This document shows positions 1 to 11,445 of a DNA stretch of 64,000 bases, one piece after another. Every line of letters begins with the position of its first letter. Within the stretch, counting starts at the first letter, position 1. The DNA is from Norana najaformis (lineage: Eukaryota > Annelida > Clitellata > Crassiclitellata > Hormogastridae). The position numbers and the translations under genes are program-made. Location of the stretch: positions 3,475,844 through 3,539,843 of the forward strand of contig OZ029929.1 in NCBI GenBank assembly GCA_964023275.1, read 5' to 3'. Below the pieces are notes generated by a model. That model was not told the origin of the DNA. It searched no databases and saw nothing but the letters and a program-made list of their open reading frames with translations.

Positions 1-59
1 AATCTACCAACCTGCCTCTAGACTGTTTCACGGTCACACCTTCTGACAATGCTTGTCTG

Positions 60-1320
60 TTGGGCGCACCTCTTTCCACGAGCGGAGCTCTAAGGGATGC
101 ACTGGAGAAGCGATGCCACAACTATCACTAGGGATTGACTGTCTGGCTTACATATCTAGGCATGATGCCATAATTCTTCTTCGCAACTCACTAAGCTCTT
201 GCACCCTGCTCCACACACTCCGCTGCACACCATGCATGGACAACCCGGCTCTTGACACATTCGACCAACTGCTGCGCAAAGGCCTCACCAACATGCTCAA
301 CTTGGCTCTGAATGATCAGAGCTGGGAGCAGGCATCTTTACCTCTCTGGGACGGAGGTCTTGGTATACGTCGCGCGTCCTCGCTGGCACTTCCCGCCTTC
401 TTGGCTTCAGCCGTAGGCACCACGACGTTACAGGATTCCATTCTTACCTCTTGCGTCCTGCCCCTGTATGGCCCTTTGGAACAAGCCCGGACCCGCTGGT
501 CAGCCGAATTAAATGCCCCCAATCCCGAAGCCCCAATATCCCACAAACAGGCAACTTGGGACCGCCCACTTATCCAAGAGTCTGGCAACCCTCAGAACCT
601 CAATAACATCCGAGTACCACGAAGCCAGATTTAAGGCAGTTTCTTCACCACACTCTGGCGACTGGATTTTGGCGCTGCCCATAAGTGCCTGCGGCTTGAG
701 GCTAAACGATGAGGCTGTAGGCATCGTAACAGGCCTAAGACTTGGGATAGACTTGTGCGCCCCTCACGTTTGCCCCTGCGGGTTTCTGGTCACTGCGGAC
801 GGCTCGCACGGTCTAGCATGCCCTTTAGGCCCAGGGAAAACAGCAAGACACGCCAGTATCAATGACATCGTGTGGCGCGCCCTCGTGAAGGCTGGCATTT
901 CATCAGCTAAAGAACCGGCAGGATTGGTTAGGTCCGACGGCCGACGACCTGATGGAGCAACCCTCATTCCTTGGGAAGGGGGTAAATTCTTGACCTGGGA
1001 CGCCACAGTAATCGATACGCTGGCAGACTCTTATCGACCCAGAACAGCCGTGGTCCCGGGTCCTGCTGCTGAGATCGCAGCAGAACGAAAGACCTCAACA
1101 TACAGTGATATTCTCTCGACACACTGCTTCGTCCCTCTGGCCTTCGAGACTCTAAGCCCCATAAATCAGGAAGGCTTTAGCCTCATCAAGAAAATCGGTC
1201 GTCATTTAACCCAAGTATCGGGAGACAAGAGGGAGACTTCTTTCCTGTTCCAACGCCTCTCCATTGCCATCCAGCGATCTAACGCGATTGCCTTTAATGG
1301 CACATTCTTGGAGCCAGATT
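60..1320 (+). pseudogene. Non-LTR retrotransposon fragment A: RT C-terminus plus restriction-like endonuclease-type domain
   Basis: Broken copy of a LINE. About 100-430 reads like the thumb and C-terminal part of a reverse transcriptase (CLAYISRHDAIILLRNSLSS, then QASLPLWDGGLGIRRA, then FLASA). From about 650 to 1310, in another frame, it continues with GDWILALP, a C-x-C-G...H-x4-C zinc-binding pattern, RHASINDIVWRAL, RPDGATLIPW and FLTWDATVIDTLAD. The order of Cys/His ligands, RH, RPD and D recalls the restriction-like endonuclease of R2/NeSL-type elements; this is inference from motif order. Frameshifts near 115 and 570 inactivate it. The open frame runs on to 1700 without resembling the element. 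The 5' part lies outside the window. A related copy lies inverted at 4225-5364. Confidence 0.8.
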
Positions 1321-1703
1321 TAAGCGAAGACTGGCAATTCCAGAGAACAGTCACCGGCCGGAAGACAGCCTCAGATCAGTGCGACGAACATTCTACCCAT
1401 TCAGACCATGCTTCTTCGCTCCCTCATAATTTCCCTTGTCTTCCACCTGACCGGGAACAGTTGTCTCCGCGCGACCTTCCATCGATGGAAGAAGAAGCAA
1501 TTGACTCCGGCTGTGACAAAGCATTTACAATGGTTAACAGGAGAAAGGACGAACGTTATCTGAAGGATTTTGTTCAGAGGAGGCAATCAGACGAATTCAC
1601 GATCTCAGAACTCGCGCTCGGCGCAGCGAGCGAGAGCATCCAGTCGCAAATCAAGTTCTTCATCGACAATAACACTGGTCAACATAGAAATCGTTACTGA
1701 CTG
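1321..1703 (+). other. Open frame following LINE fragment A, not recognised
   Basis: The reading frame of fragment A stays open for about 125 codons after the point where the sister copy (4225-5364) stops. It is acidic and polar, includes ERYLKDFVQRRQSDEF and QSQIKFFIDNN, and ends at TGA. It may be an extension specific to this copy or an unrelated sequence joined in frame. No function is suggested. Confidence 0.4.
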
Positions 1704-1982
1704 GAAAATGCCCTAATGTGTAGCATCTTGGTGTGCTGAACACGAATATAACCATAAAATTTTTTTATTGGCTCTCGTTTTGAAAATATTTCATATAGTT
1801 CATTTTTTATGTTTCACCATGTAAATTCATGCAGTAGGACTGCGACAATATCCTAAATAAGTCTAGAATGATGTAATATTCCACCTCATTGCATAATCCC
1901 ATCATGGACACATCATGCACAGTTGATTACGTCATTTTCTGATGCAATGTAAAACTACAGCCAGTCGGCTGCTGACGTAAGA

Positions 1983-2007
1983 TGACGTCAGCAGTGTACT
2001 ATATAAA
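1983..2007 (+). promoter_or_regulatory. Promoter-like block of copy 1: TGACGTCA and TATATAAA
   Basis: A perfect palindromic CRE-type site TGACGTCA (1983-1990) is followed at 2000-2007 by TATATAAA. The ATG of the element's gene is at 2123. The same pair occurs upstream of copy 2, so it looks like the element's own promoter. Confidence 0.6.
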
Positions 2008-2122
2008 GCGAGTCGGAACGGTTGAGTATTTACAATATTACAGACTTTGTGCGAGACAGTTTAAGTTACTGTTTTATAAAACTATTATTACTTTATCCAT
2101 TTAGATACAATACAGAACAGTA

Positions 2123-3797
2123 ATGCCTCGGAAGTGCGTAAATACTGTGGACAACTTTTGTTACATTTGTGGGGAAGTGACATTTGCCAACCAGAAGAAA
2201 AGTATCACTAATTATCAAGTCAAGAAGGCATAGCATGCTTACTTCGAATGCAAGGTTGGTGACCAAGACAAGCCATGGGCCCCGCATATATGCTGTGCTA
2301 CATGTACAACACAGCTTTCACAGTGGTTGAATGGCAAAAGACCATCAATGCCGTTTGCAGTTCCCATGGTGTGGAGAGAGCAAAGCAACCACGTAGATGA
2401 CTGTTACTTCTGCTTGGTTCCTCCTCTTTCCGGTGGAATAACGAAGCAAAAGAAGTCGACAATAGTCTACCCAAACATTCCGTCAGCATTGAGACCAGAT
2501 CACATGGTGATGGACTTCCTATTCCAGAACCTCCAGCAGAATATATTTTCCTTGATTCATCTGATGAGGACAAGGGTGAGCCGACATGTTCTTCTCCTGG
2601 TCCGTCAGCGTGCAGTGATCCCGATTTTCACTGTGGTGCATCATCAACCCCACACAGAATAACACAGGAAGAACTAAATGACCTTGTTCGTGATTTGGAC
2701 TTATCCAAAAACAAGGCAGAATTGCTAGGATCAAGACTCCAACAATGGAATCTTCTAGAAGAAGATGTCACAATTACTTCATATAGAAAGCGCCATCAGC
2801 AGTTGGAACCTTTCTTTATGAAGGAAGGTAATCTGGTATTCTGTTCCAATATTGATGACCTCATGAATGCCTTACAGATCACTCATGACCCACAAGAATG
2901 GAGACTCTTTGTAGACTCTTCAACACTGAGTCTTAAGGCTGTGCTTTTGCACAATGGAAACCGTCTTCCATCTATTCCATTAGCGCATGCTGTCCACATG
3001 AAAGAGACACGATAACCTAAAACAGCTACTGCATTCCATTAACTATAACAGGTACAAATGGCACCTGTGTGGTGATTTGAATGGGACTGCAGCAAGGATA
3101 TACAAGATATATGTGTTTCTTGTGTGAGTGGGATAGCCGAGCAAGAGAGTTGCACTACGTGCGGAAGGAATGGACTCCCAGACAAAACATGGCAGTTGGA
3201 CAGAAGAATATCCAGCACCCAGCTCTGGTCGAGGCTCACAAAATCCTACTACCACCCCTTCACATCAAACTAGGTTTGGTGAAGAACTTCGTGAAAGCCA
3301 TGGACCGCACTTCGCCAGCTTTCCGATACCTGCATGAAAAATTCCCTCGACTCAGCGAAGCAAAGATTAAAGAGGGAGTTTTTGTGGGTCCTCAGATTAG
3401 AGAACTCTTCAAAGATGACCGCTTCAACAACTTGCTGGAGGGTGATGCGAAACAAGCATGGAATGCTTTTCGTCTAGTGTCTACAGACTTTCTGGGGAAT
3501 GTTAGGGCAGAAAACTACAAGGAACTAGTAGAAGACATGCTCAAGCAGTACCAGAAATTTCGCTGCAATATGTCTCTGAAGATGCATTTCCTTCATTCCC
3601 ATCTGGATTTCTTCCCTGACAACTGTGGTATGGTTAGTGACGAACATGGCGAACGTTTTCATCAAGATATCGCAACAATGGAGCAAAGGTACCAGGGAAA
3701 ATGGTCCACTACAATGTTGGCTGACTACTGCTGGACACTCCGCAGAGATGCTCCCGAACAGCTGTACAAGAGACAGGTAAAAAAATCTAAGAACTAG
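2123..3797 (+). pseudogene. Copy 1 of the zinc-finger/DDE-candidate protein gene (inactivated)
   Basis: Starts at ATG 2123 (MPRKCVNTVDNFCYICGE). It has an in-frame TAG at 2231, a frameshift near 2503 and more damage around 3012-3085, where about eight codons present in copy 2 are missing. Recognisable blocks are a CxxC...HxCCxxC zinc-finger-like N-terminus, a third CxxC (DDCYFC), EWRLFVDSSTLSLKAVLLHN, HLCGDLN, MCFLCEW, and near the end SLKMHFLHSHLDFFP and SDEHGERFHQDI. The last 238 codons (from 3081) are open. I recall similar predicted proteins scattered in multiple copies in animal genomes without an assigned function; that is memory, not a search result. The transposase role is inferred from the inverted repeats and acidic residues. 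Confidence 0.75.
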
Positions 3798-4013
3798 TCT
3801 ATGACCTGGTTTTTACAAATATTAACTGTAAGTGTATCACTATTGGCATGCATTGTGCGATATAAAATTACTTCATTTCAGATTACAAAAAAACTAGAGC
3901 CAATTCGGCATTTTCACTGTCATATTCGTGTTCAGCACATACAAATTGATAAGAACTGACTAATCTCATTTCAGTAACATGACTTTTGTAAAAATTTGTT
4001 GTCCAGTGAATTA

Positions 4014-4218
<205 letters not shown>

Positions 4219-4224
4219 TAATGT

Positions 4225-5364
4225 TCATAGTAGAGTTCCGGAGAAGCAGATGGCGTTCCCACGCTGGACAGCTACTGAGAGTCTTTGAAGCAGGTAGCTT
4301 GTCTCCAGTGGATCGTGGGTTGCCATTGTCATCCTTCGTCCTAACTCCCACACAAAATCCAATCCTTCCGTACTCCATGCGCAGCTGGTCTCCAGTGCGA
4401 CCGCCACAAAAGAGTGGGTTTGGACTACAGTGGCGTATTTTAGCCTTTTGGCTGAGACTGCCCAGTTTACAGCTTCACTTGGTCCGGTTGAAGTAAAACC
4501 TAGATGTGACGCTGCAAATGTGTCAGAAACTGTCCCATGTAAGACACCTTCCGCGAGACCACGGGATAAGAGTCACGCCATCCGGTCGTTTGCCATCTTC
4601 CCTGGTGAGTCCCAACGGTTCTTTCTGAGCAGGGATGTTCGCTCTAGTAAGCGCTCTCCATATAATGTCGTTGAGCATCTTATGGCGTTGTTGTCTGCCA
4701 GCACTCTTTCTGCAGACCAGACCGTGAAGTCCTCTGGCGTCGACTCTTTTGCCACAGTGACACAGATGTGGCTCGCACAGTGTGGTTCCCAGTAGCATTC
4801 CAACCGCGGTCCGTATCACCTCATCCGAAAGGCGGAGTCCCAAGGCGGTTACTGGAGGAGCCAGCATCCAATTCCAGAGTGTGATGCTTGAGAGGCCAAG
4901 AGACAAGCGTGGTCTAGTGGGTTGTTCGCAGACTCATGTAAGCTCGCCGACGCCTTGCTTGTCCAGCGACTGTCCCATTCCTTTTGTCGATGAGCTGCTG
5001 ATCCAGTTGGTGGTTCTGCACCCGTGAAGACCATCCATGCATTCAGTGGGGTATTCACTAACTCGTCTGAGGTATCGGCTGATTCTGGTGGCAGTATGTG
5101 TGTTTGGAGTTCGCTTGTGCTTGCAGCAGAGGCCAAGAAGACAGAAAGTGCCAGCGTAGAAGCACAGCGAATCCCAAGACCACCATTCCTAACCGGAAGG
5201 GACGCCTGGAGACATTTCTCATCCGACAGCTCAACATTTAAGATAGTCGATAGTCCATCTCTTAAAAGAGAGTCAAATCTGGTTAGACTGGGGCATTCGG
5301 TGCAAACGGCTGTGCGCATTGTGTAGAGCAGCTTCGGAACGCTCAAACCGTTTCGCAACAGCAC
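4225..5364 (-). pseudogene. Non-LTR retrotransposon fragment B, inverted relative to A
   Basis: Same family as fragment A, read on the minus strand from 5364. The RT C-terminus (MLLRNGLSVPKLLYTMRTAV, then QASLPVRNGGLGIR, then FLASAAST) is followed, after a frame change near 4850, by LCHCGKRVDARGLHGLVC, RHKMLNDIIWRAL, GKRPDGVTLIPW and CLTWDS. The last part (LLQRLSVAVQRGNAICFSGT) is in a third frame and stops at 4225. The RH...RPD...D layout is the same restriction-endonuclease-like signature. Multiple frameshifts mean it is dead. Confidence 0.8.
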
Positions 5365-7397
5365 TAGGGCTCATGTGCGTGAAGCATTGAGAGCCTCCCA
5401 ACTGCTCGTTCCAGATCATTTGCCTTATCATTCACCACCTATTATTATTATTATTATTATTATTTATTGTTATTATTATTATTCAATGTAGGCCTAAGTA
5501 GGGTCCAGCATTCCAGAGATGTTATTATTGTTGTTGTTATTGTTATTATTATTGTGTCAGGTCAGTTTGTAACGACATGACTCTACGCCTTGTCAAAAGG
5601 TCAGTTCTGTGGCATTCGGCCATTTTTGCGAAGAGATCCGGCTGCCTTGTTTGGCCAAGAGCAGATGGTGCTGGTGCTGGAGCAACTAAAGCTGCTGTTG
5701 GCGCCCAGGCTGGCCCTCATCTGTAGTTTTTAATCCCATTGCTCGGTACTATTGTTATTGTTGTTGTTATTATGTGTGGGACATATGACAGCATTTCCAC
5801 ATGGACTTGATGTGTTGTATTATGCATTATGTTGGGCAGGTCAGATCAGGTTCAGTCTAAGAAGAAAATCGAGGAGTTATAGAGGTTGACAATTCAGGCG
5901 ACTTCAGTGAGCCAGCCAAGGTAGAATATAGTGCACAAAAGTGAAAACAGAATCAGACTAAAAAGTTTTTCTGCGTGACTCTGATAGTCTGACCTGTATA
6001 TAGAATCTGCAAGGTGCGAGGGTACTCCATAGAAACGCACGCCAAGAATATAAGTAAGAATATAAGTAATCTGACCCGATCCGTTCCAATCTAATTAGAT
6101 CCAATAAAATTGAAACAGCGAGATAAGTGACCTAAGGCGAATTGAATAAAGATTGGATTTATGGAAAAGGAGTGCTTTAACTTTTTATGGGACAACTTGC
6201 GTTCAGAGATTGCGAAGTGCAGCGTGGTTAGTTTGTAGGATGGTAATTCTGGTGGTAGAGTTACAATCTGACCCTGATCCATCCAATCCCGCCTTGCCAT
6301 GTAACGCCGTATGATCTACTCTGTGCATTCTCTGGTCTACCACGAATATAATTTTCTGACCATGGTATCTCAGGGTAACTCTTTTGACTTTATAACTTAG
6401 GAAGTTATCTTTATTGGTCCTTCTAATTTGTTCTCCACACAGCACCTATGAATAGGTCCATTTCGTCCATGAATGAGTTTGTAGCTTACGCTTACGTTTG
6501 ACGTAGGTCTTTAGAAAGCTTGATAACATAGTCAAGAGAGATCCGTTGATTACTGACTATTATAAAAGATATTGATTTTCTTCCTTCTTTGATACTGAAC
6601 TGACTGCAGCTTGTTTTGCGGCGCGATCGGTTGATGCTTTGTGTATTAGACACAGGCCCAGTTTAGAAGCAACAACTTTGAAAAGTAAAAGAGAATGAAA
6701 GTAGAGAAAAAGTTGAAAACATTTAATCTAGTTCAGAAAAAATACGAGAGTTTTAATTAAAATCCCGACACTTACTGTGAAGCCTTTATTCAGTTCACTG
6801 AACCAAATGTTTTTCTTCTTTCCAGAATACCATTTTCCCGTCGTGCTCTGTTCAACCAATATTAAATACAAAAAATAAACTCTGTCGAACAACTTGTTAC
6901 CTATTATCACCACATCTTGTTGACGTTTACTGAAACACATCGTTTTATTGTCTATTATTTCCTTGACGATTGTTATTTTGCAAACTAAATTTTATCGAAT
7001 GATCTTCTGTTACAGAGACAACTCGCCCAACTTAAGTGGCAGTATCATCAAGTTACAAAACAAACAAATTTCTCATACCATTTATGTGTGTATGCATGTA
7101 TTCGTGTATCAAAACACTGAATTTGTTGCCTTTTAAGAAAATCTCAGAAGGGATTAACACACGGCTATAAATTATGTAAATTAATTATCTAAAAAGTGCA
7201 TTTTAAGACAAGTTGACATATTAATAAAATTAAACAGTCTGCCATGAAAAACACAGGCTCGAGTTTATGTACAGCACCAGCGATTATGTCGGCAGACAGC
7301 ACAGCATAACAAACGCCGTGTTATTGACGAAGGGAAGGAAGACACTTATTTCATTGATCTATTAGGGGCGGTGACAAGTTAAGCACCTTAATGCGAT
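5365..7397. other. Non-coding, repeat-rich DNA
   Basis: Contains TTA/TTG microsatellites at 5440-5480, 5520-5555 and 5750-5772. The stretch 5570-5740 between them looks like a dispersed repeat but is unidentified. The rest is AT-rich with no coding signal on either strand. Confidence 0.5.
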
Positions 7398-7407
7398 TTC
7401 TTTCAGC

Positions 7408-7790
7408 GAAACGAAGCCCTCGCTCATATTCTTGAAGCAATGCTCATCATGGCCACAATTTTTCCTCTTGGCAAATCAGGACTACCATCGAAGCCTATTA
7501 CTGAGGACGATGTGGGTCGTATTGCCACCTGTATCTACGTTTTGGCTGAAAAATCCCCTCTGATGTTCCAGGTCTTTAATGACCTCTGCCGTCAGTCACT
7601 TTCTGTGATGCTGTCTATTAAGGTAGAGTAGGAAAGGGAATACCAAAAGCTTCATGAAAAGAAATCGACAGAGTTCATGCAGATGACACCATCAGCTTCC
7701 TTCAGCTCCTTTCCAATAACGATCTTGGTGCCGCAGAAAACATGTTTGACCTGACGCTGTCACAGGCCCTTGGAATGGGAGGTAAAAATA
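7408..7790 (+). pseudogene. Unidentified coding-like segment, broken or spliced
   Basis: A good acceptor (TTTCTTTCAG at 7398-7407) opens a frame reading [13 protein letters not shown], then [20 protein letters not shown] and LSVMLSIK. At 7621 AAG is followed by GTAGAG, a usable donor. If read through, one TAG (7629-7631) and one frameshift separate it from EIDRVHADDTISFLQLLSNN and MFDLTLSQALGMGG at about 7663-7781, followed by GTAAAA. Composition and helix-like pattern look protein-coding, and the plus strand is opposite to the collagen gene. The family is not recognised. It may be two exons of a host gene, a decayed gene copy or part of a transposon. Confidence 0.4.
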
Positions 7791-9836
7791 TACATTTTGG
7801 TCTATTGCACACAAGTGGAGCAGCATAGTTGAAGACTGACTGAAGCAGACAAAGAGACAAATAAGCAGCATAGAAGAATATAATACAAGAAAAAATGCCC
7901 TTCAGAATGAATAATTATAATTGGACTAGGATCATTGCGGTGAAAAACGTAATATGGCGTAAATTAACGCAGCTAATAGTAGCAGGATTTATGGAGTAGG
8001 TTCAAGTGATCTCTCATAGTTTTCGTCCAAGGGAACACTCACTCATGGTACCGTTACTTTATTATTCCTTTATCGATGCTTTAATTGCACATGACGTGAA
8101 GTCTTGGGAGTTAGCATTAATACTCTGCGTCAGAAGTGACTGGTCATCTATAAGCTATTGTTGCAGCATACTTCTTGAGGCATAATCAGGTCCCGTGTGA
8201 GGCAGAGATCGGTCTGTAGACCTTATCGAAAGCTCCTAAGAGCTGCATATTAGACCAAATGTTCTTCAGCCAACTGCATTTTCTCCGTTGATATAACAGA
8301 ATATGTTGTACAAATTGTTGAGCAAGAGATGCTGATCGCTGGATAATGTCGTAGTGGTATTTATAATTTTTTTAAAGATAATCGCCTCCTAAAGTCCCTG
8401 CTGTAAACAACACCCACTCTCAAATAACCCTGCTGATGCATGACTCTGTTCGCCAATACATGCGAGTTCGTGACAACGAAAAAAGCCTGCAGAGAGAACA
8501 ATGGAAGTCAACGAGGTGGATGACAGATAAGCTTGCGAAAACACCGAAACGAAGGCAACTAGACACAAACTTTTCTAATTATCTCGAGCTAATAAAACTA
8601 ATAAAAACTAATAAAAATCAACTAATAAAAACTTATTCTTGCTTGTACGACCTCCACCAAATGTTTCTTACTCGGAAAGACAAAGACCAAGGTCGCTTCG
8701 GTCATCAGCCAGTGAAATTCCTGATATAAAGATTTAACCCATGACCAGACTGAAGATTGGAATATGCAAAGGGCGGAAAAGTTACGAACTGAGACGGGAG
8801 TGCCTCCTCCATATTCCTCATGCGACATGGAAGTTCGTGCAGACATTTGTAGCCCTACTTATAACCGAAAAAACGTAAATATAGTAGAAGTAACAGTGGA
8901 CAAAACCAGAATTACCAGCTAAACTTGACCCAGAACCTGCGCAAAAAAAAACTACATTCAAAGCGCTGTCGCTAACTAAGAGATCTGAAATACAGACGTT
9001 ACATAGGCATCAAAGCAACAACTTTTAACAATGTATGCCGCAAACTGGCAGTTGCTGTGCATAAATGGTACAGAAAAGGATGCATCTAGCTGAAGATTAT
9101 TTTACTGACTGACCTCGCTGGGTGAAGCCCTAAGACAGGTCTGTTGCGTTTTCATGTTGCAGTAGGCTTCGATTGCATCAGCAGGACTTCCTTGGTTTGG
9201 ATCTATTATGTAAAGACCTGTGAAAACAAAGACGAACAGAACAAAGACCTTTCAAAGAAGAATTCTGAGGAACGACAATGAACGATCCTACAAGTTATGT
9301 GTAAAGCTTATTTTATTGTTTATTTACGTAATTATTTATCTAATTAGTTTTGTAAGTTTTAAATGCTGACAAAACAATTCAGTTCGGGCCTTCGAGCAGT
9401 TTGCCGTTGCCAACTTGCGTAACTCAAACTGCATCGTCTTCTGTTTCAGGGTAGAATTGTATTAGAGATCTTACTCATTAAGTAGGCCCTGGGTACATGA
9501 GGTGGCTGCATCTTCCTTCAATCTATTCAGACGCTTATCTTTTTTAGGCCCGCATTCCAGCATCATGGCATGATGGGCATATCATTCTCTAATATGTTTT
9601 GGCCCTTCTATTAGTCACGAACCGAAAACCTGTATCCCCGAAACAGTTATTCCAAGTCACATTGCCCGATCTACTATGTAACTATGCTAAACGTCTCTGA
9701 AAAGGCGACTGAAAGTATCTCGTAGCCTTACATATATAGCGCACGAAAGTAACGGACATTTAAAAAATGCGACGCATTGTCGATTACTTAAAAAATTCAT
9801 GCTGGAATTGGCAACAATGTAGAAGAATATTATGTG
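7791..9836. other. Non-coding DNA, nothing recognised
   Basis: No splice-bounded coding exon, RNA gene or recognisable transposon protein was seen on either strand. The open frame at 8436-8729 (lysine-rich, low complexity around LIKLIKTNKNQLIKT) has no supporting features. Confidence 0.4.
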
Positions 9837-9917
9837 AGTGGCAAAAACCTATAGAATTCCATTATTTAGATGATTCTAAGTGATCTAAATAATGGAATTC
9901 TATAGGTTTTTGCCACT
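9837..9917. repeat. Perfect 34-bp inverted repeat with 13-nt spacer
   Basis: 9837-9870 and 9884-9917 are exact reverse complements over 34 bp, each arm containing ATAGAATTCCATTATTTAGA or its complement. The arm is followed by TGATTCTAAGTGA as the loop. An undecayed hairpin implies recent origin or constraint. Confidence 0.9.
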
Positions 9918-11214
9918 TGGATGCTTAAATTTCAAAACTCAGTTCCTTTCAAATGGCAGAACCCAAGCGTAAACGACCGAAAACATTCTTGTAGCTGCCT
10001 CGTGTAAAATTTTAAAAATTAATCAATATCGCCATCCATCCAAATTCTGGCTGGGCACCTCAAAACCTCCCGTATTTCGGTCACCTCAACTAGCAGTCTC
10101 CCAGTACACAAAAACCTGTTGACCGCATCCTCCTCGTGATACAGGATTGGCCCCTTGGTTCGCCGTCACAGCAGACCAGAATATAGCCGTAGTTGTTCGG
10201 AGCCTGTTGTATTCTTCTGCGTATTCTCGGCGCAACTGTATACTAGGATGTTCAACGCCTCAAAATATGGCGCGCGCATGTGGTTTTCGTGCATCTATAT
10301 TTTTGCCCTCTTCTGGCATGGCTGAGACGATGCGCTGAGACCTCAGCCGATGACATTGGCTTTCTCTTATCCACAGAACGACTTATACCGCAAAGCAACG
10401 CAGTCAGGGCAGTTAAAAACATTTCCTTTATTCTTACTCAGGATAGACAGATGCCTCGTGCAATTATTGCACGTTCCTGGATATGTTTCGTTAGTCCTCT
10501 GTCTCAAATTATGAAGTTTAAGCATTAATCACAACAAGAACATGATAAAAACAATATATAAAAATTGTGAAAGAGATAATAGCCGCTTTCATCTACTACT
10601 GAGCAACCAACAATCGAAAAACAGAAAAAAGAAACCGCACCGCTCTCATAGTCTGGGTGCTTTGCAGCCAAATCCTTGCACGATCTTGCTGGCGCCTCTC
10701 GTGTACCTCTCGGATCTCTTAGAGATTCAATACTTCTTCCCATTTCTTGAAGCATACCAAGAAGTCTGCTATTACTCTGGAATAAATTAAACAATATCTT
10801 TATACTTATTTCTTCACAGCTATGACGACATATAACCTGCAAGTTACTGTTTCGACGAAAGAAGGGGCAGATTGATCTGACCAACTTTCCAGAATTAGGC
10901 ATCAAAATGCAACCAAGTAAGAATAAAAAAATACGCGAGTTTTCTGGTTGATCTACATTTGGAGCATGTTTTATTTAATGGGTTTTTAATCTAACTAAAT
11001 GGAATATGCTTGTTGCGATCAGCAGAACTCGGCCGTCTTACTTACAGGACCAAATCAATTTAAATGCCGTCTGAAAATTTTATATTAGTTACCAAGGCGT
11101 TGAGAACCAATCGTACCAACGATAACTGTCCAATGAGGAGACGAATCGTAAGTCCAACGAAAGCCGCGTCGCGGGGACCAGCTTAGTTACAGGCATTCAA
11201 AATGATGCTAATAC
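9918..11214. other. Non-coding DNA, nothing recognised
   Basis: Short open frames on both strands (10147-10528 and 10525-10905) overlap each other and show no family features. No RNA gene seen. Confidence 0.4.
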
Positions 11215-11445
11215 AACTGCAACATGCACAAGCTTTGCCTATGTTGGACCCAATAGCTGGAATCGCCTTTCCCGAGAGCTCCGGCTAGTATTCCTCAGTT
11301 TGTCTCTTCCGCAGTTTCGCAAGCGCCTGAAGTCTGTATTATTTGCCAGTGGTCTCACTGGTTCGGGTCGGGAGCGCTTCTGATGAGTCTATTCTTGAAG
11401 TGGCGCTTTATAAATGTCAGATTACAATTACAATTACAATTACAT
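11215..11445 (+). mobile_element. CR1/L2-like LINE 3' end with TTACAA-type tail
   Basis: Reads SFAYVGPNSWNRLSRELRLV then SLPQFRKRLKSVLF, the usual C-terminus of CR1/L2-group LINE ORF2 proteins, followed by GSGRERF and stop. The DNA ends in the short tandem repeat ATTACAATTACAATTAC (11418-11442), as CR1-type elements end in microsatellite tails. Severely 5'-truncated. Confidence 0.75.

Larger units (their letters stand above)
1732..3939 (+). mobile_element. DNA transposon copy 1 with terminal inverted repeats and zinc-finger/DDE-candidate protein
   Basis: The ends are inverted repeats: the left end starts TGTGCTGAACACGAATAT and the reverse complement of the right end is identical for these 18 bases, with weaker similarity (including TTGGCTCT) for about 70 bp. 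Between them lies a damaged gene (2123-3797) with a promoter-like block. No convincing target-site duplication flanks it. Its protein is clearly homologous to that of the element at 53544-56174, although the two sets of end sequences differ, so the copies are diverged family members. Confidence 0.7.

Noticed and set aside
1724-3947. Target-site duplication of DNA transposon copy 1
   Set aside because: The 8 bases outside the two ends (CATCTTGG and TACAAATT) do not match.
8436-8846. Overlapping open frames on both strands
   Set aside because: No motif, splice context or composition supports a gene.
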